From Myxococcales bacterium (GTDB taxonomy: Bacteria > Myxococcota_A > Polyangia > Polyangiales > Polyangiaceae), in assembly GCA_025359105.1 (NCBI GenBank), contig JANYHK010000094.1, forward strand, positions 1-64,000: 64,000 nt of DNA, read 5' to 3'. Within the stretch, counting starts at the first letter, position 1. Each line of letters starts with the position of its first letter. Positions 53,901-60,240 of this stretch are shown here, piece after piece. The notes beneath the pieces were generated by a model. That model did not search any database. It was not told the origin of the DNA and worked only from the letters and a program-made list of their open reading frames with translations. The position numbers and the translations under genes are program-made.

Positions 53901-54865
53901 GTGACGAGGCGCGTCCCGCCCGCGCCGGAGCGCGCGGCGATGTCCGGCATCACCGACCCCATCACGCTGAGCGGCTGCTGATCGACGCCGCTCAGGCGCT
54001 CCGGCGTGTCGGCGGTGATCTCGGTCACGATGCGACGCAGCGCCCTCGCGACCTCCCGCCCCGACTCCGGCCGCTCCTCGGGGTGCGTGTCGAGCATGCG
54101 AGCGAGCAGCTCGTCGAGCCCCGGCGGCGCGTCCTCGGTCACGTCGGAGAGGCGCGGCGCAGGCGTCGTCACGAGGCGCGCGAGGATGGCGATCGGCGTC
54201 GGCCCCACGTGCGGCGGGCGCCCAGTGATCATCTCGAAGAGCGTCGCGCCGAGCGCGTAGAGATCGGCGCGCGCGCTGACCTCTGCGTCGCCGCGCGCCT
54301 GCTCGGGCGCCATGTACGCAGGGGTGCCGATGATCGCGCCGGTGCGCGTGAGCTTCGCGTCGTCCGCGCTGGCGACACCGAAATCGACGAGCTTCGCGCG
54401 GAGCGCCTCCGTGCTCCCCGCGTGGCTGCCGATGAGGAAGATGTTCGACGGTTTCACGTCGCGATGGATGATCCCCGCGTCGTGCGCGAAGGCGAGCGCC
54501 TCGGCCACCTGGGCGGCGACGTCGAGCGTCTCGAACAGCGTGAGCGGTTTCCTCTTCAGGCGCTGGCCGATGTCCTCACCCTCGAGCCACTCCATGGCCA
54601 CGTAGGGCTGCCCCTCGTCGAGCTGCCCGAACGCCACGAGCCGCACGATCCCCGGGTGCGCGAGGCCCGCGAGGACCCGCCCCTCGCGGTTGAACCGCGC
54701 CTCTTCGCTGGCGTCGACGCCCGAGATCGCGATGACCTTCAGCGCCACCGGCTGGCCGGTCATCTGATCGAGCGCGCGGTACACGATGCCTACGCCGCCG
54801 CGGCCGACCTCGCGCTCGACGACGAAGCGCCCGCCCAGCGTCACGTGCTCCACGAACGCGGTCAC
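50957..54865 (-). CDS. Ser/Thr kinase fused to cyclase-like domain, AAA ATPase and TPR region
   Basis: Protein of 1302 aa, no membrane helix. The kinase domain (10-285) has GRGGVGIVY, Lys43, HRDVKPSN (134-141) and DFG (161-163), all intact. Residues 319-436 resemble a class III nucleotide cyclase homology domain (VTSILATSVPKG, LGGDAIVAHLG, QVGVATGRTRID, GEVVDRAAALA). The first metal-binding Asp is replaced in SILATS, so it is probably inactive. An AAA/STAND ATPase follows, with PFVGREAELGQL, Walker A GAPGIGKT (494-501) and LVLALEDAQWADAESL. The last roughly 450 residues are TPR-like. The GTG start overlaps rlmE by 4 bp. This is a cytoplasmic STAND-type signalling hub whose input is unknown. 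Confidence 0.9.
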   Translation of the reverse strand: MTAFVEHVTLGGRFVVEREVGRGGVGIVYRALDQMTGQPVALKVIAISGVDASEEARFNREGRVLAGLAHPGIVRLVAFGQLDEGQPYVAMEWLEGEDIGQRLKRKPLTLFETLDVAAQVAEALAFAHDAGIIHRDVKPSNIFLIGSHAGSTEALRAKLVDFGVASADDAKLTRTGAIIGTPAYMAPEQARGDAEVSARADLYALGATLFEMITGRPPHVGPTPIAILARLVTTPAPRLSDVTEDAPPGLDELLARMLDTHPEERPESGREVARALRRIVTEITADTPERLSGVDQQPLSVMGSVMPDIAARSGAGGTRLVTSILATSVPKGPVRGRLLANLRARGADATELGGDAIVAHLGVRKAMGDEAARAIELGLRLARTTAQVGVATGRTRIDRTRPQGEVVDRAAALARDAQRGQVLVDTTTGELARGRYELAARDDGASLVLAELPAKREQIAGAPFVGREAELGQLLSSYERCQEDLNPLIATVTGAPGIGKTRLRREALSRISSHAASPRIVLVRCESFSKSHALGVVADVMRGLSGVAKGVTLEAALEAANALIKRGPSTQADPRELVARLLANEPLPDLDALRGSRDALWVALTDVALSAAETAPLVLALEDAQWADAESLAWVDHLLGRAGGRAVWVLLTARPTFWRDEPTRFSGRDHVKIELRPLSRKTVRTIAKAMLGEHATGEAGDALTDTIAQQAAGSPLFAEELARLAAKGQDATAAATIEAAIQVHLDALDDSAREAATKLSVFGLVGWDGGLSALGVSGSNDMLRALSGAEVLVEQAQSRFLDTREWAFKHALMREVAYASLGEDMLKECHARAGKWLAKVGEDDATVARHLELGGRGEEAAGYLEKAARRALSANALAQAVNFAERALAFADDKPTQFARALILDEAWNRLDGRAGERDTAVRAMEDAVYDDASSVRARGARVRYEDARGGDSETSARLEQIVKDARAAGLVDEEARCAAALAARYAFAGELDRAAQVADELLAMAQRQGIAGAAVDAWQTLAVVRQTRGDVGAALEARRSAARAASEAGLKTREATLTINVGFALTTLGAKVEAREALNSGIALAQAVGSPGTVRHGQMNLLGWTAAFGADAALDALLAEPRQIADNALSGSWVPHDRATLGVLFYRGVEILRGDAGGNPEHARTLLRTAAEGYRATKMLDVVPVALGFWSEAERRCGQPVRAHELALEATRMLDERGASLLNEAPVFLALHDACVALGDAAAAKHAIERGIPRLVTRIQGLAGTNYARGFLTELAPNAGLIAAADRYGLVPESLAAILKG

Positions 54866-55470
54866 GGCTTGACCGGCTCCGTCTTTCGCCGGTCTTGACC
54901 GACGAGAAAGATCTCGTAGCTCACGCTCCGCGTGCCCTCGGGCCGGACGATCTTCTCGGTCGCGAAGTGCTTCTTCAGCTCCGTGCGCGCCAGGGTGAAG
55001 TCCTCGCCCATGAAGATCTTGCCGACGAAGCTCCCCCCCTCCTTGGTGAGCTTCGCGGCCACGCCGAGCGCGAACATGAAAAGCTCGAAGCTCCGCGCTT
55101 GGTCGGCCATGCGGTTGCCGGAGGTGTTCGGGGCCATGTCGCTCAGGACGACATCGTACGGCGCGTACGTCGAAAGCGCTGCGGTCTCTCGTGCGTCCCC
55201 GAGAAGGAAGGTGCCGGAAGGTGGGAGCGCCGTTTCGAGCGGCTTCAGATCGATCGCCAGGAGCTTGCCGCCTTTGCCGACCTTCTCGAGCGCGTAGAGG
55301 CTCCAGCTCCCGGGCGACGCTCCGAGATCGAGGACGCTCATGCCCGGTCGGAACAGCCGGACGCGGCGATCGATCTCTTCGAGCTTGTAGACGCTCCGCG
55401 CGGGGTACCCATCTCGCTTGGCGCGCAGCGTGTTGGCGTCGGGGCCTTTGTAGGGATTGCGCTTCGACAT
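54862..55470 (-). CDS. rlmE: 23S rRNA 2'-O-methyltransferase RlmE (FtsJ)
   Basis: Protein of 202 aa, the usual RlmE length. It methylates the 2'-hydroxyl of U2552 (E. coli numbering) in 23S rRNA during large-subunit maturation. The N-terminus KRDGYPARSVYKLEEID and SAM motif SVLDLGASPGSWSLYAL are typical. The K-D-K-E catalytic tetrad is visible at Lys29, Asp111 (VLSDMAPNTSG), Lys151 (VGKIFMGED) and Glu186 (SYEIFLVG). It heads an unusual operon: its stop overlaps the start of the giant kinase gene by 4 bp. Confidence 0.95.
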   Translation of the reverse strand: MSKRNPYKGPDANTLRAKRDGYPARSVYKLEEIDRRVRLFRPGMSVLDLGASPGSWSLYALEKVGKGGKLLAIDLKPLETALPPSGTFLLGDARETAALSTYAPYDVVLSDMAPNTSGNRMADQARSFELFMFALGVAAKLTKEGGSFVGKIFMGEDFTLARTELKKHFATEKIVRPEGTRSVSYEIFLVGQDRRKTEPVKP

Positions 55471-55678
55471 CGTCGTCCGACCATTGCCGTCAGGCAGTAA
55501 CCGTTCACCGCTATGGTTTCCGGACGTTATCCCACTGGGGCACGGCGGATCGCCGAGGATCTCGGGCGAACCACCCGGCGGCTCGATTCACATTATCCTA
55601 CACCTTGAAACCACGAGGGAATCGCTCCGGGAGACCCGGCGGAGACCTGGCCCGGCCTTTGCTCAATACAGGTTCACC

Positions 55679-55894
55679 ATGCGTGAAACCCTCGTCGATC
55701 TGTTCGAGCTCCGCGCCACCTCGACCGAGTACGCGGCCCCTGTCCGGCAGGCGGCGCGTCAAAGCATCGACCTCGAAATCGAGTGGGAGGACGACGGCGA
55801 GACCGGCCACGACTGGCAGAGCTCCTCGAGCGACAGCTCGCCGGGCGTGAGCGTCGAGAGCTGGCACCGCGCGCGCGGCTGGTGCGCCGACTGA
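55679..55894 (+). CDS. Small acidic, Ser-rich hypothetical protein
   Basis: A 71-aa protein, MRETLVDLFELRATSTEYAAP to the end RARGWCAD. It is acidic with a central EIEWEDDGETGHDW and a Ser/Asp tract (SSSSDSSPG). No signal, membrane segment or family was recognised. Third-position GC is high and the frame is clean, which supports coding. The ribosome-binding site is weak. It lies between rlmE (divergent) and a Ser/Thr kinase gene. A Ser-rich acidic tract might be a phosphorylation target, but this is speculation. Confidence 0.45.
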   Translation: MRETLVDLFELRATSTEYAAPVRQAARQSIDLEIEWEDDGETGHDWQSSSSDSSPGVSVESWHRARGWCAD

Positions 55895-55927
55895 CCTTTC
55901 GCGTCTTCGGACTCGGTCAGTTGGAGC

Positions 55928-55933
55928 TATAAT
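55928..55933 (+). promoter_or_regulatory. Consensus -10 hexamer (TATAAT) before Ser/Thr kinase
   Basis: A perfect TATAAT lies 44 bp upstream of the chosen ATG 55977. The best -35 match at 16-17 bp spacing (TTCGGA) is weak. A start site near 55940 would coincide with the TTG at 55941, so that codon could only be used as a leaderless start; this favours ATG 55977. Confidence 0.5.
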
Positions 55934-55976
55934 CCTCCGGTTGGCTCGCCACTTTCAATCCGACTCGCAGCCCCGC

Positions 55977-57533
55977 ATGGTTGGCCGCTACGCGCTCTTC
56001 CACGAGCTGGCGTCGGGCGGCATGGCCACGGTTCACCTCGGCCGACTCCAGGCCTCGGCAGGGTTCTCTCGCACGGTCGCGGTGAAGCGCCTGCACGCGC
56101 AGCACGCGAAGGATCCCGAGTTCGTCGCGATGTTCCTCGACGAGGCGCGCCTCGCCGCGAGGATCAATCACCCGAACGTCGTCGCGACGCTCGACGTGGT
56201 GGTCGAGGACGAAGAGATCTTCCTCGTCATGGACTACGTGCACGGCGAGTCGCTCGGGCGCCTGATCCGAAACACGTCGGCCGCGGGGCGTCAGGTGCCG
56301 GTGCCGGTCGCGGTCTCGATCGCCATCGGCATGCTCCACGGGCTGCACGCCGCGCACGAGGCGAAGAGCGAGATGGGGGAGCCGCTTCACATCGTCCATC
56401 GGGACATGTCTCCGCAGAACGTGATCGTCGGCGCGGATGGCCTCGCGCGCGTGCTCGACTTCGGAGTCGCGAAGGCCGCCAACCGCGCGCAGACGACGCA
56501 GGACGGGCAGCTCAAGGGCAAGCTCCGCTACATGTCGCCCGAGCAGCTGCGCAGCGAGCAGGTCACGCGGTCCTCGGACATCTTCTCTGCGGCGATCGTG
56601 GCGTGGGAGCTCCTGACGTGCCTGCGCTTCGCGAAATCCGACGAGCCGGGCGCCATCATCACGCAGCTCCTGTCCGACGAGACGACCCGCCCGAGCGCGC
56701 GACGCAAGGAGCTCGGCCCCGTCGCCGACGAGATCTTGCTCCGCGGCCTCATGCGCGATCCCAACGCCCGCTACGCGACCGCGCTCGAGTTCGCCGTCGC
56801 CCTCGAGCAGCTGGGCCCCGCGCCGCTCGCGGAGGTCAGCGCGTGGGTGAAAGAAGCGGCGGCCAAGGGGCTCGCCGAGCGCGACGCCATGCTGCGCGAC
56901 ACGGAGAGCCGCCCTCCCATGTCGCACGGTCCGCCGCCGCCGTCGAACCTGCAGGGCCCGCGCAGCGCCAACGAGCCCGGCCCAGTGTTCGACGCGCGAG
57001 GCGGGAACGGCTCCGCGCGCGAGCTGCCGCGTGACGGGGTGGCTTCCGAGATGGGCTTCGTCCAGACGCGCATCCTCCCGAGGCCGTCGCAGCCGATCAG
57101 CCAGCTCTCCAGCATCAGCGTGACGGCGTCCGTGGCTCCACCGCCCGGCGGGCGGGGCAAGAGGCTGCTGCTCGCCCTCGCGGCGCTCGTCTGCCTGGCC
57201 GCGGTGGGGGCTCTGGGCTTCGCGCTGGCGCTGCGCCTGCGCTCGCCGGCGAGGGCCCCTGCATCGAGCGTTGCATCGACCGTTCCGGCGCCGACCACCC
57301 TCGCGGCGTCTCCGTCCGGGATCGCCCCGACCGTCGTCCCGTCAGTCCCCTCGGGGGACCCTGCGAGCGACGCGTCGCCGCTCGCTTCACCGGCGTCGCC
57401 GCTCGCTTCACCGGCGTCGCCGATCCTGGACGCGTCGCCGCCCCGCGGCCCCGTGGGCCCCAGGCCACCGCGCCGCCCTTCGCGCCCGGCGCTCCCGTCG
57501 GGGGACCCGGGGGACATCATCCTCCAGCGTTGA
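55977..57533 (+). CDS. Transmembrane Ser/Thr protein kinase with HRDxSPQN catalytic loop
   Basis: About 518 aa from ATG 55977; TTG 55941 would add 12 residues. The kinase domain opens RYALFHELASGGMATVHLG, with Lys in VAVKRL. The catalytic loop is HRDMSPQNVIV, so the usual Lys of HRDxKPxN is Ser. LDFGVAKA and YMSPEQL are present. The SPQN form recurs in a myxobacterial kinase subgroup, so activity is plausible. A long Pro-rich linker leads to a membrane helix (about 411-433, LLLALAALVCLAAVGALGFALAL). The Ala/Pro/Ser-rich outer tail includes a 7-residue tandem repeat and ends GDIILQR. A consensus -10 is seen upstream. Confidence 0.9.
   Translation: MVGRYALFHELASGGMATVHLGRLQASAGFSRTVAVKRLHAQHAKDPEFVAMFLDEARLAARINHPNVVATLDVVVEDEEIFLVMDYVHGESLGRLIRNTSAAGRQVPVPVAVSIAIGMLHGLHAAHEAKSEMGEPLHIVHRDMSPQNVIVGADGLARVLDFGVAKAANRAQTTQDGQLKGKLRYMSPEQLRSEQVTRSSDIFSAAIVAWELLTCLRFAKSDEPGAIITQLLSDETTRPSARRKELGPVADEILLRGLMRDPNARYATALEFAVALEQLGPAPLAEVSAWVKEAAAKGLAERDAMLRDTESRPPMSHGPPPPSNLQGPRSANEPGPVFDARGGNGSARELPRDGVASEMGFVQTRILPRPSQPISQLSSISVTASVAPPPGGRGKRLLLALAALVCLAAVGALGFALALRLRSPARAPASSVASTVPAPTTLAASPSGIAPTVVPSVPSGDPASDASPLASPASPLASPASPILDASPPRGPVGPRPPRRPSRPALPSGDPGDIILQR
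57372..57422 (+). repeat. 21-bp tandem repeat in kinase tail
   Basis: Two exact 21-bp copies (57372-57392 and 57393-57413) plus 9 bp of a third encode ASPLASP-type heptads in the extracytoplasmic tail. The unit is in frame, so copy number could vary without breaking the gene. Confidence 0.9.
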
Positions 57534-57534
57534 G

Positions 57535-58518
57535 CTACTTCTTGGGGGTCGTCGCCGGCGTCGCGTCCGACATGTCGAATCCGCAGTCCATCATCCGCTG
57601 CTTCGCGAGCAGCCGCTTCGCGCGTCGCTTGGCGATCGTGTTGTTGAGGCGCTGCTCGGGATCCGGATCCTCCGTGCTCAGCACTTCCTTCACCAGCGAC
57701 TCGTAGAGCTTCCGATCGACGGTCACGCACGCGTACGTGCGCGCGTACGTGAGCTGGACGACGAACGCCTTGTGCTGCGTCTTGGCGAGGACGTCGTCGA
57801 ACATCTTCTTCGACTCGGCGAGCTCCGCGAAATGCGCGCGCGCGTGGTATGCGGCGAGGGCGACGGTGCCGGAGCGGTGCATGAACTCCGCGTCCAGCTC
57901 GACGCTGCGCTCGATCATGGCGACGCCGACCCAGAGATCGGCGACCACCTCGGGCACGTCGCGGAGCAGCTGCGTGCGAAGGAGCCACGCGTAGCCCGTC
58001 CAGAACAGGCCGGGCGCGTCCTCCTTGCCGTCGAAGTGCTCGGTCAGCCACTTCTTCAGCGTCTCGGAGTTCTTCCGCGCCGCCGGGAATCCGGCGTCCT
58101 CGTGGGCGAGGAGCGCGAGGCCGTGCATGATCGCCCGGTCGTACGCCATGAGGGTGCGCTTCTTGTGGTACTCGGCGAGCTCGTCGTTGCCCGCGGCCTC
58201 GGCGACCTCCATGTCGTCCTCGGCGAACGCGAAGCCGTAGCCGCCCCAGCCCTGCGTGAGCATGAAGAGCGCGTCGGTGTTGTTCGGCGCGAGCCGGTGC
58301 ATTCCCTCGAACTGCACGAGCCCGGCCGACGCGGCGCCGCGCGCGAGCTCGTAGTCACCGATCGTATTGAACGCGCCGCTCGCGCGCCGTGTGGCGGCGA
58401 TCTGCCCGTTCGTGAGCATCGACTCGATGCACCCGAGCTGCGTCGTGGCGACCAGGAGGAGGATGAGGAGGAGGAGGGTGCGGCTGCTGGGAAGGACCGG
58501 GCTTCGCGTGCGGATCAT
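57535..58518 (-). CDS. TatT-like lipoprotein (TRAP transporter T-component family)
   Basis: Protein of 327 aa with lipoprotein signal ending TTQLGC. Helical TPR-like body: YELARGAASAGLVQFEGMHRLAPNNTDALFMLTQGWGGYGFAFAEDD, then WTGYAWLLRTQLLRDVPEVVADLWVGVAMIERSVEL, then AYHARAHFAELAESKKMF. This pattern matches the TatT (T-component) family, lipoproteins that form trimers with TPR-lined pores and associate with TRAP-type ligand-binding proteins. No TRAP permease or binding protein lies nearby. It starts 15 bp after the PhyH-like gene on the same strand, so the two are probably co-expressed. It converges with the kinase gene with a 1-bp gap. Confidence 0.8.
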   Translation of the reverse strand: MIRTRSPVLPSSRTLLLLILLLVATTQLGCIESMLTNGQIAATRRASGAFNTIGDYELARGAASAGLVQFEGMHRLAPNNTDALFMLTQGWGGYGFAFAEDDMEVAEAAGNDELAEYHKKRTLMAYDRAIMHGLALLAHEDAGFPAARKNSETLKKWLTEHFDGKEDAPGLFWTGYAWLLRTQLLRDVPEVVADLWVGVAMIERSVELDAEFMHRSGTVALAAYHARAHFAELAESKKMFDDVLAKTQHKAFVVQLTYARTYACVTVDRKLYESLVKEVLSTEDPDPEQRLNNTIAKRRAKRLLAKQRMMDCGFDMSDATPATTPKK

Positions 58519-58533
58519 GGGGCCCGTCGTATC

Positions 58534-59415
58534 TCAGAACTTGGCGAAGCGCTTCAGGCGGAAATAAAACGGGGTCGGGCTCTTGTCGTGCTTCTCCTTC
58601 AGGGGCCCATCCATCAGCGGGATGTACATGACGCGTCGCTGGCTGGCGTCGCCGGTGGCGGTGGCCTCGGCGACGCGGTGCCAGATGCGGCCGTCGTGGA
58701 TCGTCAGATCGCCGGCCTCGGCCTCGATGGCGTATTCGGCGGGATCGGGCGCGTGATCCATGAAGTGGATCTTGCGCGTGAGCATCGACCAGATGCTCTG
58801 GTCCTGCGAGAAGGGGATGACGCGGACGCCGCCTTTGGTGAGGGGGGAGTCGTCCAGATAGAAGCCGACGTTGAGGTAGCGCCGCGGCTTCTCGAGGTAG
58901 AACAGATCACGCAAGCTGTCGGTGTGCCAGCCGAGCTTCTTGAACGCGGAGCCGGCCTCACGCCGGTAGTGGTTGACGACGAGCCCGTCGCGCTCGCGCT
59001 CCCCGATGCGGTAGCCGGGGCCGGCGACGTCCGTGATCGCGCGGAAGCGCGGATCCTGCAGGAAGGCGTGCAGGCGCGGCCCGAACGTCGACGCGAACAC
59101 CATGCGCTGCACGAAGCGCGTGCCGTCGCGCCGCGACCCGAGCATGAGCGGGACGCCGTTGACGTGCGTGCGTCCCTCCGCGACGAGGCGGCGGTCGATC
59201 TCCTCGACCTCCTCCGCAAGCTCGCGGACCTTCTCCTTGGTGGCGAACCGCTTGAAGCGGACGAAGCCGTAGGTGTCCAGGTACTCGAGCTGCTCCTTCG
59301 TGAGGCGCTCGCCGAGCTCGAAGTCCGGCATGTGCAGCGTCCGGTTGGTCGCCGGTGCGAGGGGCGCGGGGGCGGTCGGGGCGGTCGGGGCATCCAAGGT
59401 GCGGGTCATTTCCAT
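58534..59415 (-). CDS. Phytanoyl-CoA dioxygenase (PhyH)-like Fe(II)/2-oxoglutarate oxygenase
   Basis: Protein of 293 aa. The double-stranded beta-helix core shows the iron-binding HxD in LGWHTDSLRD and the distal His in HDGRIWHRVAE, with a conserved Arg nearby in SQRRVMYIP that could bind 2-oxoglutarate. LTKEQLEYLDTYGFVRFKRF near the N-terminus is typical of the PhyH fold. AGGAG lies 9 nt before the start. A perfect palindrome in its promoter matches one upstream of the TetR gene, so it is likely repressed by that regulator. The substrate is unknown; lipid or secondary-metabolite hydroxylation is the family norm. Confidence 0.87.
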   Translation of the reverse strand: MEMTRTLDAPTAPTAPAPLAPATNRTLHMPDFELGERLTKEQLEYLDTYGFVRFKRFATKEKVRELAEEVEEIDRRLVAEGRTHVNGVPLMLGSRRDGTRFVQRMVFASTFGPRLHAFLQDPRFRAITDVAGPGYRIGERERDGLVVNHYRREAGSAFKKLGWHTDSLRDLFYLEKPRRYLNVGFYLDDSPLTKGGVRVIPFSQDQSIWSMLTRKIHFMDHAPDPAEYAIEAEAGDLTIHDGRIWHRVAEATATGDASQRRVMYIPLMDGPLKEKHDKSPTPFYFRLKRFAKF

Positions 59416-59458
59416 GGGGGTGGCTCCTCGTTCCAGCAGCGCCTACTCTTTGACACAG

Positions 59459-59473
59459 GTTTACGATGTAAAC
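59459..59473. promoter_or_regulatory. Predicted TetR operator upstream of PhyH-like gene
   Basis: GTTTACGATGTAAAC is a perfect 15-bp palindrome 44 bp upstream of the dioxygenase start. Read on the minus strand, TTTACA within it resembles a -35 box, so binding would block transcription. The 12-mer TTTACATCGTAA recurs upstream of the TetR gene. Confidence 0.75.
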
Positions 59474-59493
59474 AAGGCGCGAGCCCGAAAAAT

Positions 59494-60144
59494 TCACGCC
59501 TGCTCGGCCGCCCGTCGCAGGAGGGCCCGCTCGAAGCCGTCGAGGAGCGCCTCGAGGCCGAACTGGAACAGCGCGTCGAAGTGGGTGGGCGTGAAATAGA
59601 CCGCGACCTTGGCCAGGCTCGGCAGGCTGGCGGCGACCTCGGGCGGCAGCTCGGTGGCGCTCCCGTCTGCGTGGGCGGCGGTGGTGTTGATCTCGTAGAG
59701 CGCGGTGCCGGTGCAGTAATGTGCGAGCGCGCGGAAGACGCAGGCGACGGCGAAGGGATCGAGCCCCTCCTTCATCGTCGCCGCGAAGACGCGGTCGTAC
59801 ATCCCGTAGGCGCTGGGGAGGGTGCCGCGCCGCGTCGCGAGCAGGGGAAACGCGTGCGGGTGGACCCGCGCCAGCGCCCGGTACGAGTTGGCGAGCGCCC
59901 GGGCGCGCTCACGCCAGCTCCCTTCGCTCGGCAGCACGGTCTTGGACATGAGCCGGTCGGCGACGGCGTCGAGCAGCTCGTCCTTGCTGGCGAAGTGGTT
60001 GTAGATGGCCATCGCCTCGCATCCGAGCTTCTTGCCGAGCGCGCGCGTCGTGAAGGCCGCCAGCCCGACGGCGTCGATGAGGAGGAGCGCCGCGGTGACG
60101 ATCCGCTCCTGCGACAGGGGCTCGCGCTTCTGCTTCGTGGCCAT
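59494..60144 (-). CDS. TetR-family transcriptional regulator
   Basis: Protein of 216 aa. The N-terminal HTH domain reads LSQERIVTAALLLIDAVGLAAFTTRALGKKLGCEAMAIYNHFASKDELLDAVADRL, a textbook TetR sequence. The C-terminal ligand domain is of the TetR_C tetracyclin-repressor-like type (ALAHYCTGTALYEINTT). It is probably a repressor relieved by a small molecule. Operator-like palindromes occur upstream of its own gene and of the dioxygenase gene just downstream. It is divergent from the porin-like gene, which could share the regulation. Confidence 0.93.
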   Translation of the reverse strand: MATKQKREPLSQERIVTAALLLIDAVGLAAFTTRALGKKLGCEAMAIYNHFASKDELLDAVADRLMSKTVLPSEGSWRERARALANSYRALARVHPHAFPLLATRRGTLPSAYGMYDRVFAATMKEGLDPFAVACVFRALAHYCTGTALYEINTTAAHADGSATELPPEVAASLPSLAKVAVYFTPTHFDALFQFGLEALLDGFERALLRRAAEQA

Positions 60145-60167
60145 TGCGCGCAGGGTAGCGCAACTCC

Positions 60168-60178
60168 TTACGATGTAA
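60168..60178. promoter_or_regulatory. Predicted TetR autoregulatory operator
   Basis: TTACGATGTAA, a perfect 11-bp palindrome 23 bp upstream of the TetR start, matches the core of the operator at 59459. On the minus strand TTTACA lies 16 bp before TACCCT, a plausible promoter overlapped by the site. It is 62 bp before the divergent porin-like gene. Confidence 0.75.
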
Positions 60179-60240
60179 ATTCTTGCGGCGCCGTCGCAAC
60201 GGTTGCGCTATGTAGCGGCGTTCCGGTCGGGAAGGGATTC

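Noticed and set aside
60191-60210. ACGGTTGC half-palindrome as a fifth full copy of the dispersed element
   Set aside because: Only the half arm matches and the spacing of the 28-bp core is not preserved.
57271-60240. Very long open frame leading into the porin-like gene
   Set aside because: It runs antisense to four real genes and has Arg/Ala/Gly-rich shadow composition; the signal peptide starts at 60241.
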